Below, piece after piece: positions 12,739 through 21,012 of a stretch of DNA of 64,000 bases. The translations under genes were made by a program, and so were the position numbers. Each line of letters opens with the position of its first letter. The stretch's first letter is position 1. Location: contig NZ_JAQGKF010000009.1 of assembly GCF_028290205.1 (NCBI RefSeq), forward strand, positions 1 to 64,000. Reading direction: 5' to 3'. Under the pieces are notes generated by a model. That model made no database searches and had not been told where the DNA came from. It was given only the letters and a program-made list of their open reading frames with translations. Source of the DNA: Enterovirga sp. GTDB lineage: Bacteria > Pseudomonadota > Alphaproteobacteria > Rhizobiales > Beijerinckiaceae.

Positions 12739-12756
12739 AGGGGCGTCGGCGCCCCT
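12739..12756. terminator. Hairpin between convergent genes, terminator-like
   Basis: Perfect seven-base inverted repeat AGGGGCG/CGCCCCT with a TCGG loop, placed between the convergent lipoprotein and TAXI-receptor genes; its last bases enter the TAXI stop codon. A longer alternative stem, GCGCCGAC/GTCGGCGC, overlaps it. No T-tract follows on either strand, so factor-independent termination is uncertain. A bidirectional transcription barrier is inference. Confidence 0.45.
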
Positions 12757-13735
12757 ACCCGGCCCCGCCCACCGCCGGCGCAAGCCGGACCCCAGCTTCC
12801 GCGAAGTGCCGCAGCGCCCCCGGGTGGAAGGGCAGGAACGTGTTCCGCACCGCGTGCTCGGCGCGGGCGCCGGCGAGCCGCGGATACGCGTCGGTGAGGG
12901 CCGATGCCTGCTCCATGACGGCGCGTGTCAGCCGGTAGGCCTCCTCGTCGGGCAGGCGCTCGCTTGCCAGCGCAAAGGCCCACACGGCGGCGGCCGGCAC
13001 CGGCTTCGTCTGGCCCTGATAGGTCCCCGCTGCGATCTCACCGGCCGTGCCGAACGGAAACAGTTGCTCGAACCGGGCGATCTCCTCCGGCGCGAGCGGG
13101 ATCAGCACCCCGTCCGCGCGCTCCATCACGTCCTGGACGGCCGCCACCCGGATGCTGGAGCCGAACCACAAGGCGTCGAGTTCGCCCGCGACCACCCGGT
13201 CGGCGAGCTCGGCGGGCGCCCCGGCCACCAGCGTCAGCGCGAGGCCGAGCGACCCGGCGAGGGCGCGCAGGTAGATCTCGGCTGCACCGCCCGCCGGGCC
13301 GACGCCGATCTTGCCGCCTCTGAAGTCGGCCAGCCGCGCGGCCGGGCGTCGGCGCGCTGCGACCAGACCGAAGCGCGTGCCATGAAGGGGAAACAGGGCC
13401 CGCAACCCTCGCGAAGGCCCCGTGGCGGCGAAGGGCGGGCGGCCGTTCGCCGCCTCCCAGGCAGCCCCCATGCTGACCAGCCCGAGATCGGCATCGCCGG
13501 CCCGCAGCAGGCGCAGGTTGTCGTGGCTTCCGGCCGTGGGCAGGAGGTCGAGCTCGATCCCGGCATGCCGATCGGCGATGTCGGCCAAGGCCGGCGCGAT
13601 CTCGGCGAAGCCCCCGCCCGCGGCCCCGGTCGCCATCGTCAGCCGGATCCGGGCCGCCGCGCCGGCTTGCCCGGCCAACAGCAGCGAAGCGGCCGCCGCC
13701 AGGAGAGCGCGCCGCCCCGGCGCCGCCGCACTCAT
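12755..13735 (-). CDS. TAXI-family TRAP-type solute-binding receptor
   Basis: A periplasmic receptor of 326 residues with an N-terminal signal peptide (GRRALLAAAASLLLAGQAGAAA). TAXI features are visible: IRLTMATGAAGGGFAEIAPALADI, DADLGLVSMGAAWEA, GGKIGVGPAGGAAEIYLRAL. TAXI proteins normally deliver ligands to a fused DctQM (4TM-12TM) TRAP permease. No permease gene is next to it, so it is an orphan receptor or uses a distant permease. Ligands in this family include glutamate and other carboxylates; the ligand here is unknown. Followed on the same strand by no transporter gene. Confidence 0.8.
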   Translation of the reverse strand: MSAAAPGRRALLAAAASLLLAGQAGAAARIRLTMATGAAGGGFAEIAPALADIADRHAGIELDLLPTAGSHDNLRLLRAGDADLGLVSMGAAWEAANGRPPFAATGPSRGLRALFPLHGTRFGLVAARRRPAARLADFRGGKIGVGPAGGAAEIYLRALAGSLGLALTLVAGAPAELADRVVAGELDALWFGSSIRVAAVQDVMERADGVLIPLAPEEIARFEQLFPFGTAGEIAAGTYQGQTKPVPAAAVWAFALASERLPDEEAYRLTRAVMEQASALTDAYPRLAGARAEHAVRNTFLPFHPGALRHFAEAGVRLAPAVGGAG

Positions 13736-13847
13736 CGTTGCTCTCCGTGATCGCTCGCCCCGGCCACGATGGTGACGGTCCGGCCGACAGGGGTCAACGG
13801 GATCGACGGCGTCCCCCGCCCGGCGGCCGGCCGCTCGCCCGCGGCGC

Positions 13848-14837
13848 TCACAACCAGCCGCGCCGGCGGAAATAGAGCAGCGGCACGAGGCCGCTGAGGA
13901 CGATGATGGCTAAGCCGTAAGGATAGCCCCAAAGCCACTCGAGCTCCGGCATGTTCTTGAAGTTCATGCCGTAGATGCTGGCCACCAGCGTCGGCGGGAT
14001 CCCGACCACGGACACGACGGTGAGGATGCGGAAGCGGTCGTTCTGCTCCACGTTGATGGCCCCGAGGGCAGCATCCAGGACGAACTGCACCCGGTCGGAC
14101 AGGTGGACCTCGTATTCGTCGAGCGATTCCACGTCCTTGCCCACCGTTTGGAGCCGAAGCGCCGCCTCGCGGGACAGCCAGTCCTCACCCTCGGCCGCGA
14201 CATAGGGCACGATGCGGGCGATCCCGAGGAGCGTGGCCCGCACCTTGGAGACGAGCTGCCGCGAGCGCCCGACCCGGCGCAGGGTGCTGCGCAGGCGTGC
14301 GTCCTGAGCCTTCGGCCGCCGCCGGGACAGCTCGGCCTCGCTCTCCCTGCCGAACACCTCCTCGGCCATGTGGTCGAGATCCGCCCCGACCTCCTCCAGG
14401 ATGTCGGCGAGGCGGTCGACGATGGCTTCCAGCAGGGCCACGAGCACCGTTGCGCTGGAAGGGCGGTGGAAATCTTCTCGGCCGACGCGCTCGCGGCACG
14501 TCTCGAAGGCCTTCAGGTCCTCGTACCGGACGGTGACCAGGTGTCGGGCGGACAGGATCAGGCCCACGGGTGTGATCTTCGGGCGCCGCACCTCGTCCCG
14601 GTAGACCAAGGGCAGCGCAAGGTAGATCGCCCCGCGCTGCGTGCGCAGCCGCGACGAGATCTCGACCTCGCTCAGCTGTTCCGAACTCGGCACGCTGAAT
14701 CCGGTCAGTTGCTCGATCCGCTCGGCCTCTGCCGCGTCCGACCGCACCGCGTCGATCCACAGCGGTTCGCCCCGGGCGCTGGCGCCGCTCGCGCCGGCAG
14801 GCTCGGCGCCGTTTGCTAACACCTGGGTCAGGATCAT
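13848..14837 (-). CDS. corA: CorA-family divalent cation transporter
   Basis: A 329-residue CorA/MIT protein: large soluble N-terminal funnel, long helix, then two C-terminal membrane helices. The signature YGMNF is intact in SIYGMNFKNMPELEW, followed by the second helix and a basic tail (YFRRRGWL). It forms pentameric Mg2+/Co2+ channels in the inner membrane. ATG start at 14837. It is 14 bases downstream of the flavin reductase gene on the same strand, probably by chance grouping at the end of a wzm-wzt run. Confidence 0.92.
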   Translation of the reverse strand: MILTQVLANGAEPAGASGASARGEPLWIDAVRSDAAEAERIEQLTGFSVPSSEQLSEVEISSRLRTQRGAIYLALPLVYRDEVRRPKITPVGLILSARHLVTVRYEDLKAFETCRERVGREDFHRPSSATVLVALLEAIVDRLADILEEVGADLDHMAEEVFGRESEAELSRRRPKAQDARLRSTLRRVGRSRQLVSKVRATLLGIARIVPYVAAEGEDWLSREAALRLQTVGKDVESLDEYEVHLSDRVQFVLDAALGAINVEQNDRFRILTVVSVVGIPPTLVASIYGMNFKNMPELEWLWGYPYGLAIIVLSGLVPLLYFRRRGWL

Positions 14838-14850
14838 GGCGGCTGCCGGC

Positions 14851-15372
14851 TCAGGAGGGGATGGGCAACGGCCATTCCGGCGCGCGCTGATCGCCGGAAC
14901 TCACACCATGGTACTTGCCCCGGAAGAACACGAGCGGCTCGCCCTCCCCGGCCGTGGAGAAGCGCAGCACGCGGCCAATGAAGATGACGTGGTCGCCGCC
15001 GTCGTGATGGGCGTAGGGCTCGCATTCGAAATGCGCGAGAGCGCCGTGCAGCAGCGGAGCCTCGGCATGGCCGACCGTGTGCTCGACGTCCGCGAACTTG
15101 TCGCTCAACGACTTGGCGAAGGCGTTCGAGAGACCTTCCTGCGCCCGCGAGAGGATGTTCACGGCATAGCCGCGGGCGGCCAGCATGGCCGGAAGGCTCA
15201 TGGCGCGCCGGTCGACGCTGAACAGCACGAGCGGCGGATCGAGGGAGACCGAGTTGAACGAGCTCATGGTGAGCCCGATCGCCTGGTCCTCCGGCCCCCG
15301 GGCCGTGATCACGGCCACCCCGGTCGCAAATTGCGACAGCGCGAACCGGAACGCGTTTGAGTCGAAGCTCAT
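14851..15372 (-). CDS. Flavin reductase-like FMN-binding protein
   Basis: About 173 residues starting at ATG 15372 (MSFDSNAFRFALSQFATGVAVITAR), with the short-chain flavin reductase fold (SSFNSVSLDPPLVLFSV; AVNILSRAQEGLSNAFA; LAHFECEPYAHHDGGDHVIFIGRV). These proteins reduce FMN or FAD with NAD(P)H to feed a two-component monooxygenase such as HpaBC. No oxygenase partner is visible here. An earlier in-frame ATG at 15408 would overlap the ABC ATPase gene and is less likely. Confidence 0.85.
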   Translation of the reverse strand: MSFDSNAFRFALSQFATGVAVITARGPEDQAIGLTMSSFNSVSLDPPLVLFSVDRRAMSLPAMLAARGYAVNILSRAQEGLSNAFAKSLSDKFADVEHTVGHAEAPLLHGALAHFECEPYAHHDGGDHVIFIGRVLRFSTAGEGEPLVFFRGKYHGVSSGDQRAPEWPLPIPS

Positions 15373-15388
15373 GGCGCTGCGCCCAGGC

Positions 15389-16171
15389 TCACGGGCCGAC
15401 GTCCCCATCGGCCAGCGCCGCCGCGTCGCGGAGCGCGCGGTAGCGCTCCATCACCTCGGCAAACGGGCCGTCATCCACCATGCGGCCATGTTCCAGCCGG
15501 ATCGCCCGCCCGCACAGACCCGCCAGAAGGCCGTCGTCATGCGAGGCGAGGACCAGAATGCCCGAGCGCTCCACAAACGAACGCAGCCGCTGATTGGCCC
15601 GCCGCATGAAGGAGGCGTCGCCCGCCCCGATGCCCTCGTCCAGCAGCAAAATTTCCGGCTCCACGCTGGTCGACACCGCAAAGGCGAGGCGGGTCTGCAT
15701 GCCGGCCGAGTAGGTCCGCATGGGCATGTCCAGAAACGAGCCGAGTTCGGTGAACTCCGCGATGTCGTCAATCCGGCTCTCGACCTCGCGCCGGCTCAGC
15801 CCGAGATAGAGGCCCCGGATGCGGATGTTGTCGTAGCCGGTGGCGTCCGGGTCCATGCCGAGGCCGATGTCGAAGATCGGCGCAATGCGGCCCTCGATGC
15901 GGATGCGGCCCGCGAGCGGCGGGTAGATGCCGGCCAGCACGCGCAGCAGCGTCGTCTTGCCGGCCCCGTTATGGCCGATCAGGGCGACCCGCTCGCCATG
16001 CTCCACCTTCAGCGTGATGCCAGCGAGCGCCTCGACGCAGGTTCGGGCCCGCTGGTCCGAGCCGATGCGTCCACCGGTCGCGCTGCTGACGAGCCGGTTG
16101 CGGAGCGAGCGGGCCGAGCCTCCATAGATCGGGAAGCTGACGCCCACGTCTTCGAGCGCGATGGATGTCAT
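15389..16171 (-). CDS. wzt: Polysaccharide ABC exporter, ATP-binding subunit (Wzt/KpsT-like)
   Basis: An ABC ATPase of about 260 residues from ATG 16171 (MTSIALEDVGVSFPIYGG). Motifs: Walker A GHNGAGKTTLLRV, signature YSAGMQTRLAFA, Walker B ILLLDEGIGAGD and switch histidine LASHDD. The SAGM-type signature and the early FPIYGG region are typical of capsule and O-antigen exporters. It lacks the C-terminal carbohydrate-binding domain found in some long Wzt proteins, so chain-cap recognition is not expected. Ten bases downstream of the permease gene, so they form one operon. Confidence 0.92.
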   Translation of the reverse strand: MTSIALEDVGVSFPIYGGSARSLRNRLVSSATGGRIGSDQRARTCVEALAGITLKVEHGERVALIGHNGAGKTTLLRVLAGIYPPLAGRIRIEGRIAPIFDIGLGMDPDATGYDNIRIRGLYLGLSRREVESRIDDIAEFTELGSFLDMPMRTYSAGMQTRLAFAVSTSVEPEILLLDEGIGAGDASFMRRANQRLRSFVERSGILVLASHDDGLLAGLCGRAIRLEHGRMVDDGPFAEVMERYRALRDAAALADGDVGP

Positions 16172-16181
16172 GCGACGCCGC

Positions 16182-17033
16182 TCAGAGCCAATACGGGACG
16201 CGCCAGCGGAAGCGGGCATAGAGCAGCAGCGCGACGAGGAGGTTCACGGCCGTGAGCCCGAGCGCGAAGCTCCAGGAGAGCGCCGGAAACGGCGCCCCGA
16301 TCAGCGGCGCCCTGACGATCTCGATGAGGTGGAAGAAGGGATTGGCCAGGGCGATCCACTTGCGGTCGCCGAGCGTGTCGGCCGTCCACAGCACGGGGGT
16401 GATGAAGAACATCATCTGCACGACATTGGTCATCAGCGGCGGGATGTCGCGGAAGCGGGCCGCGAGGGTGCCGAGCGTCAGCGCGAAGCCGATCCCGTTC
16501 AGGCACACCACCAGGAGCCCGAGCAGCGACGGCAGGAGCCCCATGAGGGCGTTGGCAGGCTGCAGCAGCAGCACGGCCGCGATGATGATGGCGTTGTGGC
16601 CGAAGATGATGAGCCCGCGCCAGATCAGCCGGTAGACATGCACGGTGAGCGGGGCCGGCATCTGCTTGATGGCCACGGTTGCCGCGATGAAGACGTTGCA
16701 GCCGTCGATCAGCAGGGTCGAGATCAGTGTCCAGACCACCATGCCGACAGTCAGATAGGGCAGGTATTCGGCAAGCGGGATCCTGAACAGGGCGCCGTAG
16801 GTGACCCCGAGTCCGGCCACGAAGGCGGCCAGCGTCAGCGTCACCCAGAACGGCCCCATGACCGAGCGGCTGTAGCGCTGGCGGATGTCGAGCCAGCCCA
16901 TGGTTCCCCAGAGCTGCACCTCGCGGGCGCCCCCGACCACGTCCCGCACGGCCGCGGCGAGCGGCGCACGCGCCTGTTCGGACGCGCTGAGATCGAGGAC
17001 GGGCGAACTCGCCACGGGAACTCCGGCTGGCAC
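16182..17033 (-). CDS. wzm: Polysaccharide ABC exporter, permease (Wzm/KpsM-like)
   Basis: An ABC-2 type permease of 283 residues with six predicted membrane helices. It opens with the usual amphipathic stretch (WLDIRQRYSRSVMGPFWVTL) and contains NGIGFALTLGTLAARFRDIPPLMTNVVQMMFFITPVLW, the hallmark of KpsM/Wzm proteins. It carries lipid-linked polysaccharide across the inner membrane with the adjacent ATPase. Start is GTG 17033. Divergent from the first glycosyltransferase gene; the 157-base gap should hold both promoters, but it is GC-rich and I see no clear -10/-35. Confidence 0.92.
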   Translation of the reverse strand: MPAGVPVASSPVLDLSASEQARAPLAAAVRDVVGGAREVQLWGTMGWLDIRQRYSRSVMGPFWVTLTLAAFVAGLGVTYGALFRIPLAEYLPYLTVGMVVWTLISTLLIDGCNVFIAATVAIKQMPAPLTVHVYRLIWRGLIIFGHNAIIIAAVLLLQPANALMGLLPSLLGLLVVCLNGIGFALTLGTLAARFRDIPPLMTNVVQMMFFITPVLWTADTLGDRKWIALANPFFHLIEIVRAPLIGAPFPALSWSFALGLTAVNLLVALLLYARFRWRVPYWL

Positions 17034-17190
17034 GGGCGGGGACAGAAAGGCGGCGCTCTAACAGGGCCGCGTGCTGCCGCCAAATGCGGTCCGGCCAGCC
17101 GGCCGAGCTGGCGCGAGCGCGCGCCGGGGTTGCCGCGCGGGCGGCAAAGGTCCAGATCCCCGGCCCGGGGGCGGGCGAGAGGGATCGCGG

Positions 17191-18108
17191 GTGCAGGGAA
17201 AGAGCGGCGTCCTGGCCGGGATCGTCGTCTACCATCCGGACGAGGACCACCTCCGGCGCCTCGTCGCCGCGGTGGCGCCGGATGCCGACGAGGTCGCGGT
17301 CTTCGCCAATTCGCCTCTTCCGGATGGGCTGGAGGCGAGCCTGCGGCTGGCTGCCGGCGGCACCGCCTTTGCCGTGTTGGGCGGCGGCGCGAATCTCGGC
17401 CTCGGCGCCGCCTATGACGCCTTCCTCGGCCGGGCCCGGAGCCGCGCCCTCCCCTTCGCCTTTCTGCTCGACCAGGACAGTCTGCCGCGGCCCGGCACCA
17501 TTCCGGCGCTGGTGGCCCGCCACCGCGAGCTCGCGGCCTCCGGCGAGCGGCCAGCGGTGGTCGGCCCGCAGCCGCTCGATCCGGCCGGCGAGCCGATGCG
17601 GCTCGCGCTCAGCCGGCCGGACCCGGCCCCGCCCCGTCCGGGCCTGATCCGGGTCGCCTTCGTGATCTCGTCCGGCTCCCTGGTCTCCGTCGAGGCGGCG
17701 CGGACCATCGGCCCCTTCCGGGCCGACTTCTTCATCGACGCCATCGACCTCGAATGGTGTTTCCGGGCCGGCGCGGCCGGGTTCTCGATCTGGGTCGCCG
17801 CGCAGGTCGCGATGGATCACCGGCTCGGCCGCGGCGTGATCGCGCTGCCCTTCGGCCTGCTCTTGGCCGACCAGCCGAACCTGCGGCTCTACACCTTCAT
17901 CCGCAACCAGCTCGCCATGCTGCGGCTGTCGCACGTGCCGCGGGCGCACAAGCTGAAAACGGTTCTGAGCCTGCCGGTCCGCATTCCGGTCTACCTGGCC
18001 CGCAACCGCTTTTCGCGCGAATGCCGGTCGGCCCTCTGGAACGGGCTGGTGGACGGGGCCCTGAACCGGCTCGGGCCACCGACCCGCGCCGCCGGGACCC
18101 GCCGGTGA
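17191..18108 (+). CDS. Family 2 glycosyltransferase, rhamnosyltransferase-like
   Basis: About 305 residues from GTG 17191 (after GAGAGGGATC). It opens with the GT-A nucleotide-sugar fold (GIVVYHPDEDHLRRLV), has the metal motif in FAFLLDQDSLPRP and the acceptor-side motif FFIDAIDLEWCFRA. DQDS plus FIDxxDxEWC is characteristic of bacterial rhamnosyltransferases. The donor is probably a nucleotide-linked 6-deoxyhexose, which suits the CDP-sugar cassette nearby. The track ORF is extended by 40 residues upstream. First gene of a plus-strand run; 13 bases before the next glycosyltransferase. Confidence 0.88.
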   Translation: MQGKSGVLAGIVVYHPDEDHLRRLVAAVAPDADEVAVFANSPLPDGLEASLRLAAGGTAFAVLGGGANLGLGAAYDAFLGRARSRALPFAFLLDQDSLPRPGTIPALVARHRELAASGERPAVVGPQPLDPAGEPMRLALSRPDPAPPRPGLIRVAFVISSGSLVSVEAARTIGPFRADFFIDAIDLEWCFRAGAAGFSIWVAAQVAMDHRLGRGVIALPFGLLLADQPNLRLYTFIRNQLAMLRLSHVPRAHKLKTVLSLPVRIPVYLARNRFSRECRSALWNGLVDGALNRLGPPTRAAGTRR

Positions 18109-18121
18109 AGGGCCGTCGCTG

Positions 18122-20173
18122 ATGTTCGGCACCGGTCTTGGACGGCTCGCGGCCCATCCGGCCCTCGCAGCCACGAAGCGGCGGGCCAAGGGCCTCCTGC
18201 TGGCGGCGAGCGAGCGCGCGCTCGGCCCGCAGCAGCTTCGGGGCGAGATCGATTCCGGGGCGGCCTACAGTCTCACCATCCCGGGCCTCGCCGGGCCCTA
18301 CCTCCTGACCCGCGGACCCGTCTCGGTCGGCGGCTGGGCCCTCGACCTGCGGGGCGGACGGCCGCTGCCGGTGCGGGGGCGGGTCGGCCGCGTCGCGATG
18401 GCGGCGGAGACGATCGAGCGGGCCGACATCCAGGCCGCCTTTGCCGGCATGGCGGACCTCCCGGTCCGGTGCGGCCTGTCCCTCGAGGGGACCGCCCGCC
18501 AGGGGCCGAGCCTGCTGCAGGTGGAAGCCGAGCGCGAGCCCGGCGACTGGCGCACGCTGTTTCGGGGCCTTGTTCTCTGTCTCGACAGCGACCTCGGCCG
18601 CTTCGAACGCGGCGGCCTCTGGCGCTACCGCGAGTGGCGGCTGAGGGAAGCCGAGGTGGCGGCGGCCGATGCCGAGGGGCAGCGCGGCTATGCGGCCATG
18701 GTTGGCGGGCGGCCCTCGATCACCGCCATCGTGCTGGGCGAGCGGAATGCGGACGCGACCCACGCCTCCCTGGCCGCCCAGACCTTCCCGGCCTGCGAGA
18801 CCCTGACGGTGCCGGGGGGCGCGGCGGATCTGGATGCCGCCCTCCGGGCCGCGCAGGGCGACTACACCCTGCCGCTCGCGGCCGGCGACCGGCTCACGCC
18901 GGACGCGCTCTACACGCTGGCCGCGGCCTGCCGGGCCGAGCCGGGGCTCGACCTCGTCTATGCCGACGAGGAAGGTGACGGGGACGGCGACGACCCGGTG
19001 CCCTTCTTCAAACCGGGCTGGAGCCCCGACACGCTCGAGTCCGTCCCCTATCTCGGCTCGCCGACCCTCTACAGAACGGCCGCGCTGCGCGGGCTCGAAG
19101 CGCCGGCCGGGCTCTACGACCTCGCGCTCCGCTTCACCGAAGCGCCCCGGACCGTCAAACATCTCGGCCGCGTGCTGTGCCGCCGGCCGACGACGCCCAC
19201 GGCGCCCGGCGAGACCGGGCCGGACATGGCGGCGCTGGCGGGTCGTCTCGCCCGGACCGGACGGACGGGCGAGATCCGGCCGATCGCGCCCGGGCTGCGC
19301 TGCTACATCTCGGACATCCGCCCGGCCGAGCCGGGTCCGCTCGTCTCGGTGGTGATCCCGACCGCCGGGCGCGAGCTGACCGTCGGGGGCCGCCGGCTCG
19401 ACCTCGTGCTCGATTGCGTGCGGGGCATCCGGGACCGCTCGACCTACCGCAACGTCGAGATCGTGGTGGTCTACAATCCCGACATCGCGCCCGCGAAGCT
19501 GGAGGCGCTGGCGGCGCTCGGCTGCCGGACGGTGCTCTACCGGGAGCCGGCCTTCAACGTCGCGGCCAAGCTCAATCTCGGCGCCGCTGCCGCGACCGGC
19601 GAAATGCTGCTGCTGCTCAACGACGACGTCGACATCATCTCGCCCGACTGGATCGAGCGGCTGCTGGCGCAGGCCACGAAGCCTCATGTCGGAGCCGTCG
19701 GGGCGAAGCTCCTCTACCCGGACGGGACGGTGCAACATGCCGGGGTCGTGGCCCTGCATGGCAATCCGAACCATGTCCGGCGCGGCTATCCCGACGGCGA
19801 TCGCGGCTACGTCTTCGCGGCAGCTGCCGCCCGCAATTACGGCGCTGTGACCGGCGCCGTGATGATGACGCGAGCCGATTTGTACAGTCGGGTGGGCGGA
19901 TACTCGGAAGAGTTCCCAATCCACTTCAACGACGTCGATTACTGCTACAAGCTGCGCCGTCTCGGGCTCCACATCGTGCTGGAGCCCGCCGCGCGGCTGT
20001 TCCACTTCGAATCCGCCTCCCGCAAGCCGTCGATCCACCCGGAGGAACTGGCCCTGTTCCAGGAGCGCTGGCCCGAAGACCTCATCGACGACCCGTTCTA
20101 CCCGAACGGCGTCTTCGCCACGGCGCCGCCCCATGCCGAGATCTTCCTCCATGCCGGAACGGGGGTGAGGTGA
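18122..20173 (+). CDS. Large glycosyltransferase with two GT-A-like domains
   Basis: 683 residues. Residues 1 to about 195 match no family I recognise. From about 198 to 400 there is a GT-A-like region (SITAIVLGERNADATHASLA; DYTLPLAAGDRLTPDALYTL; LVYADEE) in which the DxD metal site is not obvious (an acidic run EEGDGDGDD follows), so its activity is doubtful. From about 405 there is a canonical GT2 domain: LVSVVIPTAGREL, LLLLNDDVDIISPDW, and GGYSEEFPIHFNDVDYCYKLRR. Such proteins build O-antigen or capsule repeats on the cytoplasmic side. The last bases overlap the next gene by four (GTGA). Confidence 0.87.
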   Translation: MFGTGLGRLAAHPALAATKRRAKGLLLAASERALGPQQLRGEIDSGAAYSLTIPGLAGPYLLTRGPVSVGGWALDLRGGRPLPVRGRVGRVAMAAETIERADIQAAFAGMADLPVRCGLSLEGTARQGPSLLQVEAEREPGDWRTLFRGLVLCLDSDLGRFERGGLWRYREWRLREAEVAAADAEGQRGYAAMVGGRPSITAIVLGERNADATHASLAAQTFPACETLTVPGGAADLDAALRAAQGDYTLPLAAGDRLTPDALYTLAAACRAEPGLDLVYADEEGDGDGDDPVPFFKPGWSPDTLESVPYLGSPTLYRTAALRGLEAPAGLYDLALRFTEAPRTVKHLGRVLCRRPTTPTAPGETGPDMAALAGRLARTGRTGEIRPIAPGLRCYISDIRPAEPGPLVSVVIPTAGRELTVGGRRLDLVLDCVRGIRDRSTYRNVEIVVVYNPDIAPAKLEALAALGCRTVLYREPAFNVAAKLNLGAAAATGEMLLLLNDDVDIISPDWIERLLAQATKPHVGAVGAKLLYPDGTVQHAGVVALHGNPNHVRRGYPDGDRGYVFAAAAARNYGAVTGAVMMTRADLYSRVGGYSEEFPIHFNDVDYCYKLRRLGLHIVLEPAARLFHFESASRKPSIHPEELALFQERWPEDLIDDPFYPNGVFATAPPHAEIFLHAGTGVR

Positions 20174-21006
20174 GCGCCGCCCCTGCCCCGCCCTTGCCGT
20201 TGCCACAGCGGCTCGTCCCGACCGCCGTGGTGTTTCTGGTGCGGGGCCGCGACGGCGGCTACGCGGCCTCGTATCGCCGGTTCCTGGACTCCTATCGGAC
20301 CCATCCGGCCGGGCTGCCTCATGACCTCGTCCTCCTGTGCAAGGGGTTCGCCGACCCGGCCGACCAAGCCCGGGTGGAGGCGGATTTCGCCGGGCTGTCC
20401 TCCCGGACGCTGACGGTCGGGGACGAGGGTTTCGACCTCGGCGCCTACCGGGAGGCGGCGCGCCGCCTCGATCACGAGCGCGTGCTGTTTCTGAACGGCT
20501 GGAGCGAGATCCTGTCGGAGGACTGGCTGCTCAAGCTGACGCTGAACCTCGACCGGCCGGGGATCGGGCTGGTCGGCTGCACGGGCTGCTACGAGGTGCT
20601 GCGGATCGACCGCCGCTTCGGCCCCTTCCCCAACCCGCATGTCCGGTCGAACGGCTTCCTGATGGACCGGGGGCTGTTTCTGGAGGCCATCGGCGAGCGC
20701 CCGATCGGCACCAAGCTGGATGCCTTCCTGATCGAAAGCGGGCCGGACAGCATCACTCGCCGGGTGGTCGGCCGGGGCCTCGGCGCGCTGCTGGTCGGGC
20801 GTGACGGGCGCGGCTTCCCGCCCCGCCTCTGGCCGCGAAGCCGCACCTTCCGGCTCGGCCTGCGCGACAACCTGATGGTCGCCGACAACCAGACGCGGGC
20901 GGCCGCCGGCTGGTCCTGGCGCGTGCTGACCCGGGTGCAGACCCAGACCTGGGGCCGCTACCTGGCCGAGCTGCCGCCCGCGGGCCTCGACGGCCCGCTC
21001 GCCTGA
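20170..21006 (+). CDS. Glycosyltransferase-like protein of the polysaccharide locus
   Basis: 278 residues starting at the GTG of the GTGA overlap with the preceding glycosyltransferase. The track's 609-residue ORF is mostly shadow upstream of this point. The sequence has a Rossmann-like start (TAVVFLVRGRDGGYAASYRRFLDSY), then DEGFDLGAYREAARRL, RVLFLNGWSEILSEDWL, NPHVRSNGFLMDR and ESGPDSITRRVVGRGLGALLVG. Several of these elements recur in the convergent neighbour (21013-21930), so the two are diverged members of one family. Context suggests sugar transfer or modification. I do not recognise a precise activity. Confidence 0.75.
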   Translation: MSAAPAPPLPLPQRLVPTAVVFLVRGRDGGYAASYRRFLDSYRTHPAGLPHDLVLLCKGFADPADQARVEADFAGLSSRTLTVGDEGFDLGAYREAARRLDHERVLFLNGWSEILSEDWLLKLTLNLDRPGIGLVGCTGCYEVLRIDRRFGPFPNPHVRSNGFLMDRGLFLEAIGERPIGTKLDAFLIESGPDSITRRVVGRGLGALLVGRDGRGFPPRLWPRSRTFRLGLRDNLMVADNQTRAAAGWSWRVLTRVQTQTWGRYLAELPPAGLDGPLA

Positions 21007-21012
21007 CCCGCC

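Noticed and set aside
13732-13938. A 68-residue minus-strand ORF between corA and the TAXI receptor
   Set aside because: It overlaps the corA C-terminus and the receptor start out of frame, has no ribosome binding site and is Arg/Pro-rich without a pattern.
19177-20169. The upstream part of the track ORF 19177-21006
   Set aside because: It is out of frame with the GT2 domain it overlaps. The real gene starts at the GTGA overlap at 20170.
17897-20206. A 769-residue minus-strand ORF, and similar giants (2010-3404 +, 5850-7169 +, 16168-18189 -, 48291-50744 +, 55871-58615 +)
   Set aside because: They lie antisense to genes with firm domain evidence, have Arg/His/Gly/Asp-rich composition typical of GC-driven shadow frames, and show no conserved motifs.
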